A stretch of 6,975 nt of DNA from NCBI GenBank assembly GCA_024222485.1, contig JAAEPJ010000037.1, forward strand, positions 1-6,975, given 5' to 3'. A program made the translations under genes and the position numbers. Positions 1 through 6,097 of this stretch are shown here, piece after piece; the first letter of the stretch is position 1, and each line of letters begins with the position of its first letter. Below the pieces are notes generated by a model. It made no database searches. It was given only the letters and a program-made list of their open reading frames with translations, and was not told the DNA's origin. The stretch is from a bacterium (GTDB lineage: Bacteria; RUG730; JAAEPJ01).

Positions 1-3
1 CAT
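1..3 (-). CDS. Possible start codon of a divergent gene, cut off by the left edge
   Basis: The first three bases read CAT, which is ATG on the minus strand. Upstream of it on that strand is a GAGGT Shine-Dalgarno-like site (complement of 10-14) six bases from the ATG, which is good ribosome-binding geometry. The complement of 42-47 is TATAAT, a possible -10 box, although no convincing -35 lies upstream of it. Only the start codon is inside the window, so nothing can be said about the product. A chance match is possible in such AT-rich DNA, but the site and spacing make a real divergent gene plausible. Confidence 0.4.
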
Positions 4-523
4 GTTTTTACCTCGAATAATTAATTATTTTTGATGAGCATATTATATAAAATTCAATATTGTTTTTGTATCTTTTTTATGGAAATCACAGATTTTTTTT
101 TAACATTAAAAAACTTACCTTAGTTGTGCAGAGGTCTTTTTATTATAATTAAATTTACATCTAAATAAAACAGCTAAAAATAAATGTAAGAGATAGTTTA
201 TATTTTTTAAGAGAAAAAATAAAATTTTTTCCCAATAGTAAGGCTATAAATAGATAGATAAAAAGACTAGCTTTTTAATTGGCGTGGGAGAGAGAGTGTG
301 ATTTGCTATAAAAATGGCAGGATTTTAAGTAGAGTCGCTAATTTTTAACTATAATATAAAAGTTTTTATTAAAGAACTACTCTTGTTGTGTAATATGATA
401 GTTTCGTTTTTTTATTTGTAGATATTAATATTTTTTATTCCTTTTATTTTTAATTTTTTAGTTTGACTAGCTTTTGAAATATAAGCAAGGTAAGACTAAA
501 TTAGTATTAAAAATCATTTACAT

Positions 524-546
524 AATTGTTAAATAGGTGTACAATT
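524..546. promoter_or_regulatory. Inverted repeat AATTGT-N11-ACAATT, candidate operator
   Basis: Two perfect 6-base arms (524-529 and 541-546) are separated by 11 bases, giving a 23-base imperfect palindrome that ends 30 bases before the antiporter start codon. Rrf2-family dimers such as NsrR bind imperfect palindromes of about this size, and an Rrf2 gene is the second gene of this operon. Autoregulation is therefore a reasonable inference. The sequence matches no operator I can name. AT-rich DNA produces short inverted repeats by chance. Confidence 0.3.
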
Positions 547-564
547 CTTTTTTTAAAAATAAAA

Positions 565-570
565 TGGAGA
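565..570 (+). promoter_or_regulatory. Ribosome binding site of the antiporter gene
   Basis: TGGAGA lies six bases before the ATG at 577. It supports this start rather than an internal methionine, and the start retains the N-terminal hydrophobic segment. Confidence 0.7.
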
Positions 571-576
571 TAATTC

Positions 577-2742
577 ATGAATAAAAAAACTTTTTATTTT
601 TTAACTTTTATTTTTATGTCAACAATGATTTTTGCCGCTACTAATGCAGGTGTAGGACATGCAGTGGAAGAGCTTATGGCACATAAGATGACGTTGTTAG
701 TTTTTCAGCTTAGTATTATTATTTTTGCCGCATGGTGTGGGGGATATCTTTTTAATAAGATGAAGTTACCGGCAGTTTTAGGCGAAATTGTTGCAGGAAT
801 GATCATTGGTCCATATTTTTTAGGACATTTCCCCATTTTTGGGTTTTTACATGGTGTTTTTCCTCTTAGTTCAGGAGCTTTTCCTGTGACTCCGGAGCTA
901 TACTCTTATGCCACAGTTGCCTCAATTGTTTTATTGTTTTTAGTTGGTCTTGAAACGGATATTAAGACTTTTTTTAAGTATTCTGTCGCTGGGTCAGTGA
1001 TTGGTGTTTTTGGGGTGGTTATAAGTTTTATTTTTGGGGATGTGTTTGGCATAATTTTTTTAAACTATGGTTTAGGTCAAGCGGCTGGATTTTTTGATGT
1101 CTTACCACTTTTTCTAGGTGTTATTTCAACGGCAACCTCTGTTGGTATCACCGCACGCATTTTATCTGAGAAAAAGAAAATGGATTCTCCTGAGGGTGTA
1201 ACGATTTTAGCAGCAGCAGTGGTTGATGATGTTCTGGGCATTATTTTACTTGCGATTATTATTGGTATTGCCAAAAGTGGTCATATTGTTTTGAGTGAGG
1301 TTTCAATGATTGGAGCCAAAGCTGTAGGGATTTGGCTGGTTTTTACTGTGCTTGGACTTATTTTTGCACATAAAATAAGTGGATTTTTAAAAAGGTTTAA
1401 GGATAGAAGTACAATTACAATAATGGCACTTGCTTTGGCGATGTTTTTAGCGGGTATTTTTGAGAAGTCGGGACTTGCAATGATTATTGGTGCTTATGTT
1501 ATGGGACTTTCTTTATCTAAGACTGATCTTTCTTTAACTATTCAAGAAAATTTGCATTCATTACAAAAGTTTTATGTGCCTATTTTTTTCTGTGTTATGG
1601 GCATGTTAGTGGATATTACACAGATGGGGTCAGCAACTATTATTAAGTATGGATTGCTTTATGTGGTTTTTGCTGTTTTAGGAAAGTTAATCGGTTGTAT
1701 GTTGCCGGCTTTGTTTTTAAATTTTAATAGTTTAGGTGCTTTGCGTATTGGTACAGGGATGGTCCCAAGAGGTGAAGTCGCTTTGATTATTGTAGGAATC
1801 GGTCTTTCTGCAGGTATTTTGACTAAAGAGATTTTTAGTGTTGCTTTAATTATGACATTTTTAACGACTTTGATTACTCCTCCAATTTTAGAAAAACTTT
1901 TTGATAACCCTAAAAAGGGCATAAGAAAGATTGAGGATGACCTTGATCTTACCAAGGAAGAGATCGTTTATGATGTGCCAAGCGAGGAGACAGCAGATCT
2001 TTTATTAACCAATATTTTAAATGCTTTTGAACATGAAGGATTTTTTGTGCATATGTTGGATATGGAAAACAAGATTTATCAGCTTCGGAAAGATGCTCAA
2101 ATTATTTCATTTAAATATTATCCTGATCGGTTGTTTTTTGACTGTTTAAAAAGTGATGGACCATTTATTCATACCTTGTTTTTTGAGGTCTTAGCGGACT
2201 TGGAAAACACGATTAAGAATCTTAAGATGTTGACGGATAAAGAACAGATTGCTAAAGAAATGTTTGCAATTGAAGATGATTCTTTTACAAATAATTTTGA
2301 TTTGAGTGCATTTATCAGTCCTTTAGCGATGAAGGTTAATTTAAAAGGGAATACGAAACATGAAATTTTAGAAGAATTGGTAAATATGTTAATTGTTGCA
2401 GGAAAGATTGAAGTTGATGTTAAAGATGAAGTGATGAACGATTTGATCGCTAGAGAAGAGAGCATGTCAACAGGTATGCAAAACCATTTGGCTTTTCCTC
2501 ATGCTAGAACGGAGGCTGTGAAGAACCTAGTCGTTGGCATTGGGGTTACGAAGCAGGGGGTTGACTTTGAATCATTGGATTTAAAGCCTGCAAAATTATT
2601 TATTATTACATTAGCGCCTAAAGATTCTGGGAACCCTTACCTTAAGTTCATTTCTGATATGTCACAGCTTTTAGCTACTTATGAGATTGATGAGTTGACT
2701 AATATTGAAACTGTCGGTGAATTATATAATAAATTAGTTTAA
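577..2742 (+). CDS. Kef/CPA2-type cation:proton antiporter fused to a C-terminal PTS EIIA domain
   Basis: This 721-residue protein is an inner-membrane antiporter that probably exchanges Na+ or K+ for H+. Residues 1-24 resemble a Sec signal peptide (KK, hydrophobic core, FAA/TNA). About 12 hydrophobic segments span residues 37-440. Family motifs include STATSVGITARILSE (184-198), an acidic pair in VVDD (D217-D218) at the ion-binding position, and PRGE (397-400). The DD pair is the form found in electrogenic Na+/H+ antiporters such as NapA and NhaA; KefC has QD. Residues about 445-570 are soluble and match no domain I recognise. Residues about 573-719 are an EIIA type 2 domain (PtsN/fructose class): REESMSTG, then FPHAR with the expected phospho-acceptor His642. 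There is no KTN/RCK nucleotide-binding domain, the usual regulatory module of Kef proteins. Regulation by phosphotransfer is inferred. The Rrf2 gene starts 26 bases downstream, so the two are probably co-transcribed. Ion specificity is uncertain. Confidence 0.88.
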   Translation: MNKKTFYFLTFIFMSTMIFAATNAGVGHAVEELMAHKMTLLVFQLSIIIFAAWCGGYLFNKMKLPAVLGEIVAGMIIGPYFLGHFPIFGFLHGVFPLSSGAFPVTPELYSYATVASIVLLFLVGLETDIKTFFKYSVAGSVIGVFGVVISFIFGDVFGIIFLNYGLGQAAGFFDVLPLFLGVISTATSVGITARILSEKKKMDSPEGVTILAAAVVDDVLGIILLAIIIGIAKSGHIVLSEVSMIGAKAVGIWLVFTVLGLIFAHKISGFLKRFKDRSTITIMALALAMFLAGIFEKSGLAMIIGAYVMGLSLSKTDLSLTIQENLHSLQKFYVPIFFCVMGMLVDITQMGSATIIKYGLLYVVFAVLGKLIGCMLPALFLNFNSLGALRIGTGMVPRGEVALIIVGIGLSAGILTKEIFSVALIMTFLTTLITPPILEKLFDNPKKGIRKIEDDLDLTKEEIVYDVPSEETADLLLTNILNAFEHEGFFVHMLDMENKIYQLRKDAQIISFKYYPDRLFFDCLKSDGPFIHTLFFEVLADLENTIKNLKMLTDKEQIAKEMFAIEDDSFTNNFDLSAFISPLAMKVNLKGNTKHEILEELVNMLIVAGKIEVDVKDEVMNDLIAREESMSTGMQNHLAFPHARTEAVKNLVVGIGVTKQGVDFESLDLKPAKLFIITLAPKDSGNPYLKFISDMSQLLATYEIDELTNIETVGELYNKLV

Positions 2743-2755
2743 GCTTTAGTCTCTC

Positions 2756-2761
2756 AGGGAG
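2756..2761 (+). promoter_or_regulatory. Ribosome binding site of the Rrf2 regulator gene
   Basis: AGGGAG lies seven bases before the ATG at 2769 and within the 26-base gap after the antiporter stop codon. It fixes the start. No promoter or terminator fits in the gap, which supports co-transcription. Confidence 0.7.
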
Positions 2762-2768
2762 TGTAACG

Positions 2769-3152
2769 ATGAAATTTATTAAGCCCGAGACGGATTATGC
2801 TTTTCAAGCATTGGTATTCTTAGCACGAAATAATAAGCCTTATACGGTTAAAGATATTGCCCTAAAACTCAAATTACCGCTGATCCACTTAAGAAAAATT
2901 TTTAGGACTTTAGCAAGTGAAGAGATTCTATTTTTGACCAAAGGTCGAGCAAGTAAATTTACTCTTAATGTTGCCCCCAAAACAGTTTCCATGGCGCGCA
3001 TTTTTAAGATTTTTCAAGGGGAAATTGATCTCATTGATTGTGTCGTTGAACAGGGACGCTGTGATAATATTACGGATTGTTTTGTGCGTGAAAAGTTACA
3101 AGGAATATCTTCTAAGTTAGAGCAAGAGCTTGAAAAAATTACTTTGATCTAA
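2769..3152 (+). CDS. Rrf2-family transcriptional regulator with a cysteine triad
   Basis: This 127-residue protein is a small winged-helix DNA-binding regulator. The N-terminus (KPETDYAFQALVFLA, residues 5-19) is the typical first helix of the family. The helix-turn-helix lies around residues 26-49 (TVKDIALKLKLPLIHLRKI). The wing that usually reads GG-Y-LA is degenerate here (GRASKFTLNVAP, 59-70). Cys91, Cys98 and Cys104 match in order and near-position the Fe-S ligands of IscR (92, 98, 104), so binding of an Fe-S cluster and sensing of redox, NO or iron status are plausible. The IscR His107 position is not a histidine here (Arg107). The gene lies just downstream of the antiporter gene and is probably in its operon, so the antiporter is the obvious candidate target, together with autoregulation. 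The actual signal and targets are unknown. Confidence 0.85.
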   Translation: MKFIKPETDYAFQALVFLARNNKPYTVKDIALKLKLPLIHLRKIFRTLASEEILFLTKGRASKFTLNVAPKTVSMARIFKIFQGEIDLIDCVVEQGRCDNITDCFVREKLQGISSKLEQELEKITLI

Positions 3153-3163
3153 ATTTTTATTTT

Positions 3164-4732
3164 TTAGCTGATGGATGATTTCTCTATTAAATCTTTGGCA
3201 TGATCTATGGCCGTTTGAGTAATTTCTTCTCCTCCAAGCATTCGAGCTATTTCCTTAGTGGGATCATTGGCATTTTGTACTTTTATCTTTGTAGCTTCGC
3301 TATTGGTTGTTTTGATTACTATTTGATGAGTATCTCCAAAAACGGCAACCTGTGCGAGATGTGTTATACAGAGTATTTGATGATTTTTGCTAATTGACTT
3401 TAGTTTTTTTCCAACGATAAAAGCTATTTTGCCACCAATTCCCGTATCAATTTCGTCAAAGATGAGCGTGGGTGTTTTATCAAAAGAAGTTATGACAGAT
3501 TTTAAAGCAAGCATAATCCGTGAAAGTTCTCCTCCTGAGACAATATTTTCTATTGGGGTATAATCTTGCCCTGCATTAGTACGGATTAGGAACTTGATTA
3601 GCAAGCCTTGGATTTTTACCTTAAAGCTTACTTTGTTCATGCAAAGATCCGTAAAATTTCTATTTATTGCATTTTCAAGTTTTTTTGCTCCAAGCTTGCG
3701 TTTTGTAACTAATTTAATTGCAATAACTTCTAATTTTTTTTCAAGTAATTTAATTTTATCTTGAATATTAAACTCTGCTTCTGTTTCATCATCTATATTT
3801 CTTAATAGCCCACTAATTTTATTCAGGTAGGCAACGATTTCATTGTTAGTCATTTGATATTTTTTTTGGATGCGTTTTATTTTTTCTAACCTTTCAGCAA
3901 CCTGATCAATATCAGAGGTACTGAGTTTAATAGATTCTTTAGCTTCCGTTGTTTCTCTAGCTAATTCTGAAAATAAATTGTCTGCTGTTTGGATTTCTTT
4001 GAGATAGTTCTCAAGGTTTGGTAGTTTTTCTAGGCTTTTAATTATTCGTGAAATATTAATTCCAATAGTGGCTGTTGCCTCGCTTACTTCGGTTATGTCA
4101 TATTTTACTTGATCAAGATTTGCTAAATACTGATATTTTTTTTTCAGCTTTTCGTATTCATTTTCTTTTAAATTTAGTTTTACTAGTTCCTCTTTTTTAA
4201 ATTTTAAAAAATCTTGTTGTTCTTTAAGGTCGAGTCTATCTTTTTTTAACTTTTCAAGGTCTATTTGTGAATTTTTCAATTTTATTGAGAGCGTATTATA
4301 AGTTTCTCGTTCCTGTGAACTCCCTGCATAGTGATCTATAATTTTTATTTGTTCTTTTTGTTTGAAAATAAATTGGTTCGTATTTTGACCATGAATGTTA
4401 ATGAGTCGGTCCATTGTCTCGCGGATTGTCTTTAAGGGGACAAGCATGCCATTAAGGTAGCATTTATTTTTTCCTTCATTACTGATTTTTCTCGTAATAA
4501 ACGTTTCTGTTTTTGTAATGGGGTCATTGAAGATCGCAGTAAGTTCACAGATATCCTTCCCTTTTTTTACGACCGATTTATCCGTGAGAGACCCTTGGAG
4601 TATATTTAAAGCCCCTATTAAGAGGGATTTACCCGATCCCGTTTCCCCTGTTAAAACGGTCATGCCGTTTGTAAAGTCTATTTCTAGATTATCAATGAGG
4701 ATATAGTTTGTTAATTTTAATGTACTTAGCAT
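3164..4732 (-). CDS. recN: DNA repair protein RecN
   Basis: This 522-residue SMC-like ATPase acts in repair and recombination of double-strand breaks; family members usually have about 550-575 residues, so it is slightly short but complete. The start MLSTLKLTNYILIDNLEIDF is typical of RecN and is followed by Walker A GETGSGKS (29-36). IHGQ (113-116) marks the Q-loop region. A long coiled-coil-forming middle (about 140-350) is rich in Lys, Glu and Leu. The C-terminal half has the signature SGGELSRIMLALK (399-411), Walker B LIFDEIDTGIGG (423-434) and the His switch CITHLAQVA (455-463). The usual IHGQH-x-HQ stretch reads IHGQNTNQ here. No clear Shine-Dalgarno precedes the ATG, and an in-frame TAA lies upstream within the 46-base gap, so translation may depend on coupling to nadK. 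The gene converges on the Rrf2 gene with 11 bases between stops. Confidence 0.95.
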   Translation of the reverse strand: MLSTLKLTNYILIDNLEIDFTNGMTVLTGETGSGKSLLIGALNILQGSLTDKSVVKKGKDICELTAIFNDPITKTETFITRKISNEGKNKCYLNGMLVPLKTIRETMDRLINIHGQNTNQFIFKQKEQIKIIDHYAGSSQERETYNTLSIKLKNSQIDLEKLKKDRLDLKEQQDFLKFKKEELVKLNLKENEYEKLKKKYQYLANLDQVKYDITEVSEATATIGINISRIIKSLEKLPNLENYLKEIQTADNLFSELARETTEAKESIKLSTSDIDQVAERLEKIKRIQKKYQMTNNEIVAYLNKISGLLRNIDDETEAEFNIQDKIKLLEKKLEVIAIKLVTKRKLGAKKLENAINRNFTDLCMNKVSFKVKIQGLLIKFLIRTNAGQDYTPIENIVSGGELSRIMLALKSVITSFDKTPTLIFDEIDTGIGGKIAFIVGKKLKSISKNHQILCITHLAQVAVFGDTHQIVIKTTNSEATKIKVQNANDPTKEIARMLGGEEITQTAIDHAKDLIEKSSIS

Positions 4733-4778
4733 TGTTTTATTTTTTATGGCTAAAAGAAGCTCAATAATTTAAAAATAA

Positions 4779-5582
4779 TTATCTGCTACCCCAGCTTAAT
4801 TTTTCTCGTAATAATTTGAAGTAACAGTATTTATTTGAAATTAAAAGTTTTAATGTTTTTTTCGATTTTTTTAAAAAGATAGAATCACCTTGTATTAATT
4901 TATAAGAAAGTTGACCATCTATTGAGGCTATCATTTCTGCTTCATCAATTATTTTGACCTCAATATTTTTATTGGAGTCAACTACAATTGAGCGTAAATT
5001 TAGGGTGTGTGGACAAATAGCCGATATGACATATACAGAAAGATCTGGAGAGACAATGGGGCCTCCTGCGGCCAGTGAGTAGGCTGTAGAGCCAGTGGGG
5101 GTTGATACTATCAGTCCATCACCGGTTGAGCGGACAACAAATTCATTATTGATGAAAAGGTCAAGATCGATTATGCGTGCAGCTTCTGAGTTTTTGATGG
5201 ATATATCATTAACACAAGAAAAAGTTTTGATTGTTTGATGATTACGGCTTACCTCAATATCAAAAATATCTCGATTCTCAATTGTATAGTTACGATCATT
5301 GATGATATTTTTTAATTCGTTCATCAACTGGTTTTTATTTATTTCTGTTAAAAAGCCTAGCCTGCCAAGGTTTACACCGAGAATAGGGATATTAGTGCCG
5401 GCAAAATAACGACCTAAACGGAGCATTGTGCCGTCACCACCTAAACAAATAGCCAGTTCAATATCCGGTTTTTGAGCTTTAGGGAGTGTATGAAATATTT
5501 TGCAGTTTATTTTTTTTAGTTCTGTAAAAAGATTATCTAATCCCATTTTTTTTTGGTTGTAGAATACCCCAATTTTTTGCAT
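4779..5582 (-). CDS. nadK: NAD kinase
   Basis: This 267-residue cytoplasmic enzyme phosphorylates NAD to NADP using ATP or polyphosphate and so supplies the cell's NADP(H). The family motifs are all present in order: GGDGT (48-52), NLGRLGFLTE (71-80), the substrate-binding VNDI (124-127), the glycine-rich GDGLIVSTPTGSTAYSLAAG (154-173), CPHTL (190-194), DGQ (222-224), and a typical C-terminus KLLREKLSWG (256-265). The length is close to that of other short bacterial NAD kinases, and no key residue is missing. The ATG is preceded by GAGGGA (complement of 5586-5591) only three bases away, which is close but usable. It is the first gene of a two-gene unit with recN. The two genes are also close in Firmicutes, where argR/ahrC commonly lies between them; no argR is present here. 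Confidence 0.95.
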   Translation of the reverse strand: MQKIGVFYNQKKMGLDNLFTELKKINCKIFHTLPKAQKPDIELAICLGGDGTMLRLGRYFAGTNIPILGVNLGRLGFLTEINKNQLMNELKNIINDRNYTIENRDIFDIEVSRNHQTIKTFSCVNDISIKNSEAARIIDLDLFINNEFVVRSTGDGLIVSTPTGSTAYSLAAGGPIVSPDLSVYVISAICPHTLNLRSIVVDSNKNIEVKIIDEAEMIASIDGQLSYKLIQGDSIFLKKSKKTLKLLISNKYCYFKLLREKLSWGSR

Positions 5583-5611
5583 TCTTCCCTCTTAATTTTT
5601 ATATTTGATAT

Positions 5612-5640
5612 ATTATAATTTTAGAGTAGAGTTAATGCAA
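5612..5640 (-). promoter_or_regulatory. Probable sigma-70-type promoter of nadK-recN
   Basis: On the minus strand a perfect -10 box TATAAT (complement of 5612-5617) is preceded, after exactly 17 bases, by TTGCAT (complement of 5635-5640), which keeps the TTG core of a -35 box. Transcription would start about 20-25 bases before the nadK ATG, leaving a short leader that includes the ribosome binding site. Spacing and location are good; the -35 match is partial and the DNA is AT-rich, so confidence is moderate. Confidence 0.45.
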
Positions 5641-5906
5641 TATATCTTTCTAATCCGTCTTTAAAATTTTCGATAAAATTAAAGAATTTTTGAATAATTT
5701 TATTTTTTTATAGGAGGTTTTAGATTTTTACTTATGTATTTTTTAAGCAATATTTTTTATTGTATAAAGAATTTAGTGTTTATTTTTTTAAGTTATAGCC
5801 AAAATTATTTTTTATAAATAATTACATATTTAATTGTTTTGTAAGTAAAAGTATAAAAAAAGGGATGGGAGAGGTCGTTTTGTAAATGCAAGGAGGAAAT
5901 AATCTA

Positions 5907-5954
5907 TTGCTAAAGAAAGATAAAGTTGTTATATTCAGAGGAATAAATTTTTAA
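5907..5954 (+). CDS. Very short possible leader ORF, 15 codons from TTG
   Basis: A full-consensus AAGGAGG (5890-5896) is followed after ten bases by TTG at 5907, opening a frame that encodes LLKKDKVVIFRGINF (first residue Met if TTG is used) and ends in TAA at 5952-5954. The same frame also has an ATG at 5886, but that lies before the ribosome binding site. The peptide is basic then hydrophobic and matches no family I know. It could be a regulatory leader for the downstream NHL gene (143 bases away), a toxin-like small peptide, or chance. Only the quality of the ribosome binding site supports it. Confidence 0.15.
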   Translation: MLKKDKVVIFRGINF

Positions 5955-6084
5955 TTATGCTGTAAAAAAATTAGTAAAATCTGGAATATTTAAGCATAAA
6001 TTTTTTATACTTTGTATTTTTAAGAATTGAAGAGTGTTGTTTTTTAATTTAAATGGAAAATTATTCAGAAAGATAAAATAGGAA

Positions 6085-6090
6085 AAGGAG
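6085..6090 (+). promoter_or_regulatory. Ribosome binding site of the NHL-repeat gene
   Basis: AAGGAG lies seven bases before the ATG at 6098. It fixes the start of the partial gene and agrees with the signal peptide beginning at that methionine. Confidence 0.8.
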
Positions 6091-6097
6091 TAGAGTC

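Larger units (their letters stand above)
4..576. other. AT-rich divergent intergenic region
   Basis: No credible gene was found in this stretch on either strand. It is very AT-rich apart from a purine island at 281-297. That island precedes a 16-codon GTG-started frame (298-348) with no recognisable product. A perfect TATAAT occurs at 350-355, but the -35 position is poor and such hexamers are expected by chance here. A short AT-dominated hairpin (AAAAAG at 260-265, CTTTTT at 271-276) is too weak to call a terminator. The part nearest the antiporter gene holds an inverted repeat, listed separately. The length would allow promoters for two divergent genes and a leader, but no known riboswitch class was recognised. 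Confidence 0.7.
5583..6097. other. AT-rich divergent intergenic region
   Basis: No gene can be called with confidence in this stretch. It separates the nadK-recN unit (minus) from the NHL protein gene (plus). The left end holds a likely nadK promoter. Two purine-rich sites with Shine-Dalgarno consensus stand out, AGGAGG at 5712-5717 and AAGGAGG at 5890-5896, but neither precedes a gene of normal size. The first lies 16 bases before a 27-codon hydrophobic frame (5734-5817), too far for normal use. The second lies before a 16-codon frame, listed separately. A weak inverted repeat (TTATGCT 5955-5961, AGCATAA 5993-5999) has a 31-base loop. No tRNA or known riboswitch was recognised. Confidence 0.65.

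Noticed and set aside
260-276. Hairpin AAAAAG-ACTAG-CTTTTT as a terminator
   Set aside because: The six-pair stem has only one G-C pair and there is no upstream plus-strand gene in view to terminate; expected by chance in such AT-rich DNA.
298-348. 16-codon GTG-started frame behind a GGGAGA site
   Set aside because: Too short, no recognisable sequence, and the purine run is not at ideal distance; noted only as part of the purine-rich block comparison.
350-355. Perfect TATAAT as antiporter promoter
   Set aside because: No acceptable -35 at 16-18 bases upstream, and the hexamer is common in DNA of this composition.
4-576. Riboswitch (c-di-AMP or Na+ class) in the antiporter leader
   Set aside because: I looked for the conserved GC-rich cores expected of such elements and saw only AT-rich sequence with weak pairing. 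A covariance-model search would be needed to exclude it fully.
1077-2465. Minus-strand open frames of 65-98 codons within the antiporter gene (1077-1274, 1659-1955, 2169-2465)
   Set aside because: They lie antisense inside a gene with clear family motifs, have low-complexity Ser/Lys/Ile composition typical of shadow frames, and match no known protein.
3200-4706. Plus-strand open frames antisense to recN (3200-3397, 4518-4706)
   Set aside because: Both fall opposite conserved RecN coding sequence, and neither has a convincing ribosome binding site or recognisable product.
5734-5817. 27-codon hydrophobic frame (MYFLSNIFYCIKNLVFIFLS...)
   Set aside because: AGGAGG is 16 bases before the ATG, too far for normal initiation, and Phe/Leu/Ile/Tyr-rich frames arise readily from T-rich DNA.
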